Part shown: piece by piece, positions 47,086 through 56,125 of the stretch
How positions within the stretch are numbered: position 1 is the stretch's first letter
Layout of the letters: each line of letters begins with the position of its first letter
Assembly: GCA_026120185.1 (NCBI GenBank)
Contig: JANUWF010001683.1
Coordinates: 2,736,001-2,800,000, forward strand
DNA length: 64,000 bases
Reading direction: 5' to 3'
From: Voacanga thouarsii
Lineage: Eukaryota > Streptophyta > Magnoliopsida > Gentianales > Apocynaceae
Translations under genes and position numbers: made by a program
Notes under the pieces: model-generated
What the model saw: the letters and a program-made list of their open reading frames with translations, nothing else
The model's database searches: none
What the model was told of the DNA's origin: nothing

Positions 47086-47816
47086 ACTCGAGTTGTCCTA
47101 CAGGATGGTTGAGCATTCTTCGTTGAGGACTACTGTAGACAATCCTTCCAGTTGCTTTTTTGTTAACAAGCATGCTTTTGAGGAACTTAGCATATTTGGG
47201 CATGTGGATTAAAGCTTCACTGAGGGGAATGTTTATGCTCAGTTGTTTAAATACCTCTAAGAATTTGTTAAACTGAGCGTCTTTTCGGGCTTTGTGTAGA
47301 TGAGTACGGTATGGTACGTTAGGCTGAAAAGTATGTTTTTCGAGAGGTGGACAGGGGGATAGCCAGCACCTGTTCCAGTGCTTTAGCCGGCGCCAGGTCC
47401 ATTCTGTGTTGTATCATTTCGGTGTTTATGGATATCCGGCACTGGTTCTCTTCTTCCAGCCGGCGCCGGCCTTCATCTGGTGTATTTGGTAATTCTTTTG
47501 CACTTTGCAACGTGACAACAGCTATTTCCATACTAGCTAATGGTGTGAGTTCATGAGATTTTATTACCTTATCCGTAAAAAACAAGATTTGTTGTTCCAT
47601 GTTGTGGATCATTGTGTCGAATTTCTTGAATATGGAATCGATTTCTTGGAAACACCTCGTGACATGCACTACAAATTTACCAACTAAGGTTTCAAGCTCT
47701 ATTGATTCTGGTGCTGTGAGTGTTCCCTCTAACGCGTGATGGAGGTACTGCCCCTTGTTCGACCATCTTAGATCCCAATTCGTCATTTCTCCTGAACAAG
47801 GAGATGAGTTAGACAT
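47086..47816 (-). pseudogene. gag: Shortened gag region of Athila-A
   Basis: The frame 47319-47816 (165 codons) shows no recognised capsid fold. Its C-terminal third crosses GC-rich GCCGGCGCC modules like those in the LTRs. 47086-47318 is frame-shifted late-gag sequence, of which MPKYAKFLKSMLVNKK (47150-47203) is typical of the gag-protease junction in Athila. Only about 1 kb separates the primer site from protease, where an Athila gag usually needs nearly twice that, so part of gag has been lost or replaced. Confidence 0.6.
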
Positions 47817-48019
47817 GGAATCTACAAGAGTATGCAGTTAGTTTAAAAGACGTAGTCCAAGTTGGTTAGTTTAAGTTAGGTTACACAGTTATCCAAGAAA
47901 ACACGAAATACAAAAGATAGCACCGTTTTGTAGAAAGAACAAATATACATATTTACCTATTAACATATTTACATATTTACATGGTTAAATCAATAAAATC
48001 CGAGTTTTCATGCTATTGT

Positions 48020-48037
48020 TCCCCGGCAACGGCGCCA
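48020..48037 (-). other. Primer-binding site of Athila-A
   Basis: The minus strand reads TGGCGCCGTTGCCGGGGA, six bases after the 5' LTR end. This is the Athila-type site usually assigned to tRNA-Asp. Confidence 0.88.
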
Positions 48038-48043
48038 AAAACT

Positions 48044-49448
48044 TGATGTGTTCGGACTTGGGTATAAAAATCATACAAAACTAAGCACATTCTCAATCAA
48101 GTTTAAATTAAAACGTTAAACCCAAACCACACATATGAGCAAGCGTACTCATCATTAACTGAGCATATGGTTAAAACAAGTGTCGATCCTCAAGGAACAA
48201 GTAGACATTAATTACCTTTATTTCATTGTTTAACCGGCTCGATAAAGTGAAAAACAAATAAAAAGAAAATAAAAATATGTATATGTCAATGATGTAGATT
48301 TATGTAACTCAAGCCATTGTTTAGACAAACATGATCTTAAAGAACTTAACCATTATCATAACCAATCATTCTCTTGGCACCATCAAGGATGAAGGTAGAC
48401 TCACTTTGATGGTCAATCCATGAAATCACTATCTTCTAGATAAATTAGAATTACTTGGTCTGCCTCTACTAATTCATCCAAAAGACGCATTAAACATAAT
48501 CCTTAATTAAATTCCCTTGGTCTTGGCGAATTTAGAACATGAAATTAATCAATGAACACATGGTCTTAGAAGACATCAATTAACCTTCAATTATCAGTTC
48601 TTAAACAATCAATCCCCTTTGGTCCAGCAAGTCAATTGCCAACAGAATATGGAATTAATAAATCGAAACACCCTTCAACCCCCTTTGCTCCAGCAAGTCA
48701 ATGGATAGAATCAACTAACTAATCTCGTAATAAGCATAAGTAATTGAATACCAAGAATAATAACCAATTAATCAAAAGATTAAATAACTCTAGAAATCAT
48801 GAATATCTAAAATAATGTTGAATTATAATAAAACAATTAACATATCATTGTCAAGAAAAAGAAAACAAAGTAAAAGAAAGAACTTATAGACAAGCCTCCT
48901 TTTTCTTCCTTTGAAAATCATCTTGTACAATCCTCCTTGAACTTTGAGGAATTCTCCTTGGATTGAGTGATTTTCTATGATGATCAATGAATTCTCCCAT
49001 TTTCCCTTGTGTTTTCCATCTATTTATAGGCTTAAGAGGTGCCTAAACTCATGGGCACAAATTTCTTGGCCGAGTAGAAGTTGGAAGCTGCTAAAACTTA
49101 TTAGATTTTAAAAAATGCGTAGAAAGATCGCAGCACCGCCTCAAGGACAAACCACAGCCGGCGCCATTTTGGTTCTGTTTCTCCACTCGTCCTCCGATTT
49201 TTCTCCGAATTGTGCGCATATATTCCAGAGTGCAGCCAGCGCCGGTTCCAGCCTTGTAGCCGGCGCTGCCTCTATTCTGTTTCGCGATAGTTTTACTTTG
49301 TTTTACCCAAAATCCTGAGATAATGACGAAAATACCTTTCCAAGGGTAAAATCTCAAATATGAAAGAATATGACTAGTTATTTTACAAAATGTATTACAG
49401 AAGAGCCTCAAATAACTATGTAAATTATAACCAATTTAGCTCCTATCA
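48044..49448 (-). mobile_element. 5' LTR of Athila-A (1405 bp)
   Basis: Plus-strand ends TGATGTGTTCGG and CTCCTATCA; it is followed by the TTATC duplication. Minus-strand TATA box at 49020-49029; GC-rich modules at 49156 and 49230-49268. Confidence 0.93.
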
Positions 49449-49453
49449 TTATC
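49449..49453. repeat. Target duplication TTATC, right of Athila-A
   Basis: It matches 40293-40297 exactly. Confidence 0.93.
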
Positions 49454-50831
49454 ATTGACAGTATACAAAAAAGTGTGTTACGCAATGTTATGTTAAAAAG
49501 AAAGGGTTAAATTTTTATTATGTGTTCTGTGGCAAATCTGTTTGGCACGGATTTGCCACGGAATGACAAAATTACCACTAATTCTATGGCAATTCCATGG
49601 AAGATTACCACGGATTGTTTTTTTTCCTTTTTCTGTTCTAATCTATTAATTAAATTAGTTTGTAGTAATTTTTGTTCCATACCTTTTAAAAAACAAGGAT
49701 GAGATATTTTGTAAATATTTTGATTTATTTATTTTCTAATGTGTTCATTCTTGAAATGCAATTGAAAATAAGATGTATTATTTTTTAGTATCAAAATATT
49801 TGCTTGTATTAAAATTAAAAATTTTAAAGAAACGATAGAATTTTATTTTATTTCAACTATAAAAGCAATTGAAGATTATTTTTAAGAACTATATTATCAT
49901 TGAGTATACAAAAAAGTATGTTACGCAAAGTTGTGATAAAAAAAAGGGTTAAATTTTTGTTGTGTGTTCCATGGCAAATCCGTGGCTGTTTGGCAAAGAT
50001 TTTCCACAGAATTTTATACTTTTTTTTTGTTCTAATTTAATAATTATATTGGTTTGTATTAATTTTTGTTCCATAGATTTTAAATAATAATGACGAAATA
50101 TTTTGCAAGTCTCTTGATTTATTTATTTTCTAATGCGTTCATTCTTGGAATGAAATTGAAAATAAGATGTATTATTTTTGAGTATTGAAATAAACTTTTA
50201 TATTAAAACTAAAAATTTTAAAGAAACGATACAATTTTATTTTATTTCAACTATAAAAGCCATTGAAAATTGTTGTGAAGAACTATATTATTATTGAGAA
50301 TATACAAAAAAGTATATTACGCAAAGTGGTGATAAAAATAAAGGGCTAAATTTTTGTTGTGTGTTCTGTGGCAAATCGGTGGCTATTTGCCATGGAATCA
50401 CAAAATTGCCCTTAGTTCCATGGCAATTCCGTGGCTGATCACCATGGATTTGCCACGACATTTTTTCCTTTTACTTGTTCTAACTTATTAATTATATTGG
50501 TTTGTATTAAAAATTTTTCCATACATTTTAACTAACAATGACAAAATATTTTGTAAATATCTTGATTTATTTATTTTCTAATGCAGTCATTCTTGAAATG
50601 GAATTTAAAATAAGATTTATTATTTTTGAGTATCAAAATATACGTTTGTATTAAAATTAAAAACTTTAAAGAAACGATATAATTTTATTTTGTTTCCACC
50701 GTAAAAGCCTTTAAAAATTGTTGTGAAGAACTATATTATCATTGAGAGTATACAAAAAAGTATGTTACGCAAAGTAATGATAAAAAGAAATGGCTAAATT
50801 TCTATTGAGTGTTCCATGGAAAATTCGTATA

Positions 50832-50834
<3 letters not shown>

Positions 50835-50924
<90 letters not shown>
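50835..50924. repeat. Compound microsatellite (AT)n(GTAT)n(TG)n
   Basis: About 19 AT dinucleotides (50835-50873), a short GTAT stretch, then about 18 TG dinucleotides (50888-50924), within the CACTA transposon. The ORF across it is an artefact. Confidence 0.95.
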
Positions 50925-50926
<2 letters not shown>

Positions 50927-51429
50927 ATGTATATTTATGATTATGAATGTATCGTGTGTGGGGGTTATATTGTGTATAAATTTATGTATATATCATTTAA
51001 TAAAAAAGGTAGTATAATTTAGAGTATATAAAATTTTAAAGTTATATAAATATACAAATTATTTTTTATATTGAATAATATGGTTTTATATTGAATTTAA
51101 TATGATTAATTTATTTTGCTATAATACTTTTATTTTAAAAAAAGTTCCCAAAGATTTTTTAGAGTAGTTTAAATAAAAATAAAAAAAGGATAGCACAACA
51201 ATTATCGTTGCTCAGCGGCTAAACACAACATATGCTATTTCGAAGGTCATTAGTTCCAATCTTGTGCTGTGCAATTCTTGAACAATTTAAGGATGTGATC
51301 CAGTGTGGCCGGTCCATGGAAATTGCTGCGCTCCAAATAGTTTATGATCCGGTGTGGCTGGTGCATGAGGATGGCTATGCATTGAATAGTCCATGATCCT
51401 GTGTGGCTGGTTGGTGAGGAGGGTTGTGG
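50925..51429. mobile_element. Unique interior part of CACTA, non-coding
   Basis: AT-rich with no ORF of note. It contains a tRNA-like stretch at 51208-51261 (GTTGCTCAGCGGCTAAACAC, then AGTTCCAATC) and a GTGTGGCTGGT / GTGTGGCCGGT short repeat at 51303-51413. Confidence 0.6.
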
Positions 51430-51827
51430 TCCACAATTCAAAAATTTTTAATTTTTAATAATCCGTGACAATTTTCCACGGAAAAATAACGTTTCTGTGG
51501 CAAATCCGTGGCAGATTGCCATGGAAGCAATGTTAAACAAGTGGTCTGTGGCAAATCCGTGGCAATTTGCCACGGATTTTCCACAGACAGCTTATTTCCA
51601 TATTATTTCGTGCCAGATTGTGACAGATTTGAAATGGTTTCCTCACAATATTTCTCCCGGAAAAGTGCAACTAACTTCAACAATTCATGGAAAATTGCCA
51701 CGGAAAAAATGTTCCCTCACAAAAAATGTTTAGCGATGAAGGTATTTGCCATGAACCAATTTCATCACAAATCCATGGCAAATTCCAGTTTAGCCACGGA
51801 TTTGTCCTCGGCAGATTTCTTGCAATG
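51430..51827. repeat. Right subterminal repeat array of CACTA
   Basis: A dense array of TCCGTGGCAAATTGCCACGGA-type half sites in both orientations ends at TTTCTTGCAATG. Confidence 0.85.
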
Positions 51828-51830
51828 ATA
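51828..51830. repeat. Target duplication ATA, right of CACTA
   Basis: It matches 39681-39683. The Copia-2 frame resumes with the next base. Confidence 0.88.
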
Positions 51831-52618
51831 GACTCATGCAAGGGAGCCTTGATCCCTTATAGACATGGATTATCTTTTTTCTTAAAGGACTATCCAAAGT
51901 CTTAACAAGGAAAAGATAGAATAACTAGGATTCCTTATGCTTTAGTTGTGGGAAGTTTCATGTACGCCATGTTATATACTAGGCCAGATATCTACTTTAC
52001 CGTAGGCTTAGTTAGCCGATATCAGTTAAACCCTGGAGAGGTTCATTGGCAGGTTGTAAAGTATATTCTCAAGTATCTTAAAGGTACGAGAGATTATATG
52101 CTGGTTTACTGGGCTGATGACTTGGTTCCTACATGTTACATGAACTTTAACTTCTAGGCAGATAAGGATAAGAGAAAATTCTCCAGCAGATAGATCTTCA
52201 TCTTGTCTAGAGGAGCCATTTTATGAAATAATATCAAGCACTCTTGCATTGCTGACTCAGCAATGGAAGTTGAGTATGTTGCAGCTTCAAAGGCAACCAA
52301 GAAAGCATTTTAGCTCCAGAAGTTCCTTTTAGTATTGGAGTCGTGCCACAAGTGGATAAATCGATTGCGATGTATCGCAATAACATTGGCACATTCTCAC
52401 AATCCAAAAAACCCAGGAACTATAAAAAGGGAAAGCACATAGGAAGGAAGTACCACCTGATCCAGGATTTCACTCAGAGACAGGAAGTCATGGTGGAATA
52501 GATTACCTCGAAGAATAATCTAGTAGATCCTTTCACCAAGACTTTGGCAAATAGAGTTTTTAGAAGAAACTTAGACGCTATAAAGGTGGGCACCTATGGA
52601 CTTACTTGGTCGTAGAGT
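51831..52618 (+). pseudogene. pol: pol of Copia-2, 3' part (RT end and RNase H)
   Basis: It resumes with DSCKGALIPYRHG, then GSFMYAMLYTRPDIYF (51948 on, 69 codons open) and SRYQLNPG. Farther on are the decayed RNase H block around AMEVEYVAAS (52260), the YRNN-type Asp region (52370) and GKHIG.KYH (52428-52460), ending near 52610. Several stops are present (for example TAG at 52155). It is directly continuous in frame with the part ending at 39683. Confidence 0.85.
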
Positions 52619-52631
52619 ACAAGTGGGAGGT
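52619..52631 (+). other. Polypurine tract of Copia-2
   Basis: ACAAGTGGGAGGT-type purine run immediately before the 3' LTR start TGTTGGGATA. Confidence 0.75.
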
Positions 52632-54546
52632 TGTTGGGATATATGCCCTCTTAGACATGGTTTCTAATGTAATTTTGACTTGTATTAATAAAAGTATTTT
52701 TCTCAGAAAGTATTTGAGAAATCTTCCTATATTTGTGCACATTTTTCATTGTAAAAGACCCATTGTGCTTAAGTAAATGGTTCATGTGAATGGAGGTTTT
52801 TACAGTAAGGTATGGACCATGGGATACTTAACACGTAAACTATTGTTCTTAACCGAATGATGAGAATGAGAATCTCATCATTATAAGATTACTGTGATAT
52901 GAATTCTAAATAGGGAATGGCTTACTTTTAGCTAATGAGTAGTGTTCTTATTTAATAACGCAAACATATTTTGAATATGTAGAATTAGACCTATAGTAGT
53001 GGTTTCTTAAAAGTACTATGTGATAGAAACCTAGACTGCTACTGCAACAACATGGACTTGTACTCTACAACTTGAGTATATGTTGGTGGTCTGACAAAGC
53101 TGGAAGCGTATTCTTTGATATACTATAGTTGAGGTTCTTTATAATGACCAATATATTTATATGTTGGGTATATGTAACTAGCTAGTTAAGACAGACTCGT
53201 ACAAGATAGTTTGTTCACTAGATCGCCCCTTGTGATTGTTCGAATGATTTAATTATCCAGGATCCTGGGGAACATGACTTGGATATTTTCTTTAGGGTGG
53301 CTCTCTTGGAAAGAGAAAATATTCCAAGAAGTGCTGGATCATCAGACTAGAAGCCTAAGGATGGTAGATGTCTTTTAGAGAGGTGTTTTAGTCATTGTAT
53401 GGCGGTGTGTAGAGGGTATTTTAGTCATTTCACCTATACGTTGTAGATATAGCTAATGCAGCATTGTCGTTGGGATTAATTTTTCCTTATGGTGATGTTA
53501 AGAAATATTTAAAATACAAAATACAATTTTTTATATAGCAGGGGTATTTTGATCTTTTTAGTAGCCAATGCAATATGTCTTTTTAGTCTTCGAAATAGCC
53601 GTAAGTCCTAATTAATTTTAGGTCGAGAAAATCATCTCAATAAAAAGAATTTTATTTTATTCAGGATGTCTAATTTATTTTTGGACTAGAATAAAATAAA
53701 AGAATGAGAGAAATTAAATTTATTATCTAGTTTAATTGGTTAATTAATTATTCAGGGCCTAAGCCCAGATTGAATAATTAGAAAAATTGTGGACCTAAAC
53801 TAGTTAACAAAAAGGCTTAAATAATTATTTTAGTTCATTTGGTCTCATTAATTATTTACTGTGTTGTTTTAATTGGCCCAGAAAATAAATAATTAATGGT
53901 TATTATTTGGGCTCATTGCGTCCAAGAAAAATAATAAATTATTAATGGCCCAATAGGCTGAACTAAACAGATTTTTTAATTCATGGAACAGAAAAGTTTA
54001 GGCTAAGCCAAACCACTTTTGTTGATAGCCTTCGGATGTTTTAGAATATAAAAAACACCGGGATTTGATTATCAAGTTTTGAGTAAGTCATGTGTTTTGG
54101 AAAAAAAAAAAAAAAAGGATAGAGAATAGACATGAAAAAAAAAAACCCAGAGCTTTTCTTTTGCTAGCTTCACTCTCATTCGTTTATTTTTTCCTTAGGT
54201 CTTCTTGATTTTGCTAATTAATAGCAAAGGATAAAGAAGTACCTTTCTTCGCCTAAGTTGTTTCACCAACAAATATTGGGCAGTGGAATATTCTGAGAAG
54301 CAAAGGCTTTTGCGTTCATGTCCCAGAGGAGTAGGCGAATCGCTGGATTTCAACTGGAAGCATTGACAGTCCCTAAAACCTCATCTGGCAAGAAAGCTAT
54401 TCCAGTGATTCATCGGCTTCTTCACGGGTGAAGAGAATAACAAAGCACAGAGGTATTATTTTTGTAGCCTTCCGCTGCCGTATGTGTTTGGATTTCACCA
54501 TTGATGGTTCGTGCATGTGTGATTCTACTTTGTTTTCATAGCTACA
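52632..54546 (+). mobile_element. 3' LTR of Copia-2
   Basis: It starts TGTTGGGATATATGCCC and ends CATAGCTACA. It is collinear with 32928-34846 over its full length with scattered substitutions. A poly-A run lies near 54101. Confidence 0.93.
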
Positions 54547-54550
54547 GGAA
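54546..54550. repeat. Target duplication AGGAA, right of Copia-2
   Basis: It matches 32923-32927; its first base is also the last base of the LTR. Confidence 0.6.
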
Positions 54551-54755
54551 AGGGAAAGCACATTGAAAAGAAGTACCACTTGATCCGGTAGTTCGTCCAG
54601 AAATAGTCGATAGTGGTTGATCAAATTTCTAATGTAAACAGACTAGCAAACCCATTTATCAAGCCTTTGATGGAGAAGGTGTTCAAAAGACACTTGGAAA
54701 TCATAGTGGTAGCTGCATATGGACTATCATAGTCGATTTAGTGCAAGTGGGAGAT
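54547..54755 (+). pseudogene. pol: Copia-1 pol C-terminus and polypurine tract
   Basis: It encodes GKGKHIEKKYHLIR, then two stops, then LANPFIKPLMEKVFKRHLE, the standard end of Copia RNase H. A purine tract CAAGTGGGAGAT at 54744-54755 precedes the 3' LTR. It fits the RNase H piece ending at 32927. Confidence 0.83.
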
Positions 54756-56125
54756 TGTTGGAATATATGCCCAAAATATACTATGTATTTTTGTATTTTA
54801 GAAATTAATAAAAATTTTATTCGTTAATGGTTTTTGTTAACATATATTTGCACATAAAAGATCTAAGCGTGTTTGTAAGTAATTTATGTGCTTAGGTTGT
54901 GCTTTCACAGTAAGGTTTAGATTATTGACAACTAACACATAAACAAAAAAATTGTTCTTGATCGATTGATGAAGTTGGATACTTTATCAAGGTTTAGATC
55001 ATTACACTATGATTTCTAAATGTGGAATGGTTTACGTTTAAGCAGTGAGTAGTCCATTTGCACTAATAGTGTAAGTGTATTTGGAATACGTAGAATAACA
55101 CCATGCAATAATAATATTTAGTAAAGTATTAAAGGAAATAAAGATTGGTTTATCACAGTTATTGCATGGATAAGTACCCTAGGACTTAGGAGAATTTATC
55201 ATTGGAAGAATAATTCTAGGAGTCTAATTATTTACTTATTTGGGCTAAAACAATTAATTGGGCCACTTTAATTAATTAATTTATTTATTTATTTATTAAT
55301 TTTCTTGGATAATTTTATATTAGGCCCATGTTGTTTAATTAATTAATAAAAGAGCTAATTTATTAATTAGTTTATTAATTAATTATCTTAAGTAATTTTA
55401 TATTGAGCCCAAGTAGTTAAATTAATTAATAAAAGTTCTAATTTAATTAATTTATTATCTTGGGTAATTTTAATATTAGGCCCAATTGGATTAATTAATT
55501 AATAAGAGAGCTATTTAATTAGTCATTGGACTAATTAAGAGAGCCTGGCCCATCAGGGTTTTGATGGAAGTAGCCTTGTAAAAGGAAAAAGGAAAAAGGA
55601 AAAAGAGGAAAAAGGAAACAAATAAATTAAGGCAGCTGATTTAGCTTCTAAAAAGAAAAGGAAAGCTAATAATAATTAAAAGAGATTTTCATGGGGTTGG
55701 GTTAGTTGGCTGAATTCCAAAAAAATTGAAAACTACTTTTCGGATTTTTCCAAGAAAAAGAAAAAAGCAACCAGATTTGTGCTATTTTGTTTCCTTCGTT
55801 TTTCCTCAATGTTTAGCTCTCTCATTTTGTTCCTAATTTCTTCACCCTAATTCTACTTCGCCGGTAGAGGTCCATAGTGGTTAGAGAATACTCTAAAGGT
55901 TAAGAGCTTGCAAATGTGGTAAGTGTTTGATACAAAGGAGCCGACGATTAGCTGGTGTCCTTACGGAACAAGTAGACCTTCCTATAAAACAAGTGCCGTC
56001 ACACCCAAATTTGACTTCGGTTATTAAATTTAATTGCCCTAGAAGTAAGTATCCTATACTATGGCTTGGGAAAAAATTTAATTTGCTATCTTCCGTTGTG
56101 TATTTATTTTTCCCGCAATCCTTTA
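54756..56125 (+). mobile_element. 3' LTR of Copia-1
   Basis: It starts TGTTGGAATATATGCCC. The first 380 bases resemble the start of the Copia-2 LTR; a block of several hundred bases present in the 5' LTR and in Copia-2 is then missing near 55130. AT-rich TTAATTAATT repeats with GGCCCA follow (55250-55545). It ends TCCTTTA, aligned with TCCTTCA at 25753. The small ORF at 55927 (RSRRLAGV) is the decayed LTR-end frame also seen at 34606. Confidence 0.82.
55574..55622. repeat. (AAAAAGG)n short tandem repeat
   Basis: About six imperfect units of GGAAAAA inside the Copia-1 3' LTR. Confidence 0.85.

Larger units (their letters stand above)
40298..49448 (-). mobile_element. Athila-A: full-length Athila-type Gypsy element, inactive
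   Basis: It is 9151 bp on the minus strand: 5' LTR 48044-49448, primer site 48020-48037, gag remnant, protease, RT, RNase H, integrase, a long 3' non-coding region, polypurine tract 41716-41727, 3' LTR 40298-41715. Perfect TTATC duplications flank it. RT and integrase sequence type, primer site and the GTGTGGGGGAGTGG block assign it to Athila. No env-like frame remains between integrase and 3' LTR. Stop codons in pol and a shortened gag inactivate it. Confidence 0.93.
40023..50816 (+). repeat. Tandem 0.4-kb units inside CACTA (about 4 copies, first split by Athila-A)
   Basis: The landmark TTAATTATATTAGTTTGTATTAATTTTTGTTCCA recurs in part at about 40045, 49646, 50037 and 50486, and GAACTATATTATCATTGAG..TATACAAAAAAGT recurs at unit ends (40285+49449, 49887, 50281, 50728). 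The spacing is about 0.39-0.45 kb once Athila-A is removed. Each unit also carries a cluster of the subterminal CCACGGA motifs, so the end-type motifs are spread through the interior. Confidence 0.8.
39684..51827. mobile_element. Non-autonomous CACTA (En/Spm-type) DNA transposon
   Basis: The left end CACTACAAGAAAA is the classic CACTA terminus. The right end TTTCTTGCAATG is its inverted copy with one or two changes. ATA duplications flank it, and the Copia-2 RT frame runs from AKFSI to DSCKGALIPYRHG across the removed element. Both ends carry arrays of short subterminal repeats (GCCACGGATTTGCCA type and its complement). The element's own sequence, without the nested Athila-A, is about 3 kb and contains no transposase frame. 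It consists of subterminal repeats, about four tandem units of roughly 0.4 kb, a microsatellite and a unique AT-rich part at 50930-51430. ORFs over the subterminal arrays are repeat artefacts. Confidence 0.9.
32928..54546 (+). mobile_element. Copia-2: complete but split Ty1/Copia element
   Basis: LTRs 32928-34846 and 52632-54546 (1919 and 1915 bp, collinear throughout), primer site 34849, leader, gag, protease, integrase, RT up to 39683, then a CACTA transposon, then RT end/RNase H 51831-52618, polypurine tract, 3' LTR. It is inserted into the RNase H region of Copia-1: on the left the host reads KEPRNHR and on the right GKGKHIEKKYH, neighbouring parts of the same conserved region. The LTRs resemble the Copia-1 LTRs, so the two belong to related lineages. 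Many stops and a lost RT aspartate make it inactive. Confidence 0.92.
3836..56125 (+). mobile_element. Copia-1: outermost Ty1/Copia element, heavily fragmented
   Basis: This is the host of most other insertions. Pieces in order: 5' LTR fragments 3836-3946, 18413-19449 and 25472-25753; primer-binding remnant 25756-25767; leader to about 27545; gag and pol remnants 27546-27667, 29193-30335 and 31863-32927; then after Copia-2 the pol tail 54547-54755 and 3' LTR 54756-56125. The assignment rests on LTR pieces resuming after each insert, on frame continuity in gag and pol, and on end similarity between 25500-25753 and 55930-56125. The LTR start is not seen; it is lost or lies left of the window. 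Pol lacks most of reverse transcriptase: at about 32365 the integrase core jumps directly to sequence downstream of RT. It is long dead and the oldest layer here. Confidence 0.75.

Noticed and set aside
50816..51022. Tyr/Ile/Val-repeat ORF
   Set aside because: Translation of the (AT)n(TG)n microsatellite.
51497..51905. Overlapping ORFs with repeated Ala-Asn-Pro-Trp or Gly-Lys-Ser peptides
   Set aside because: They arise from CACTA subterminal repeats read in different frames.
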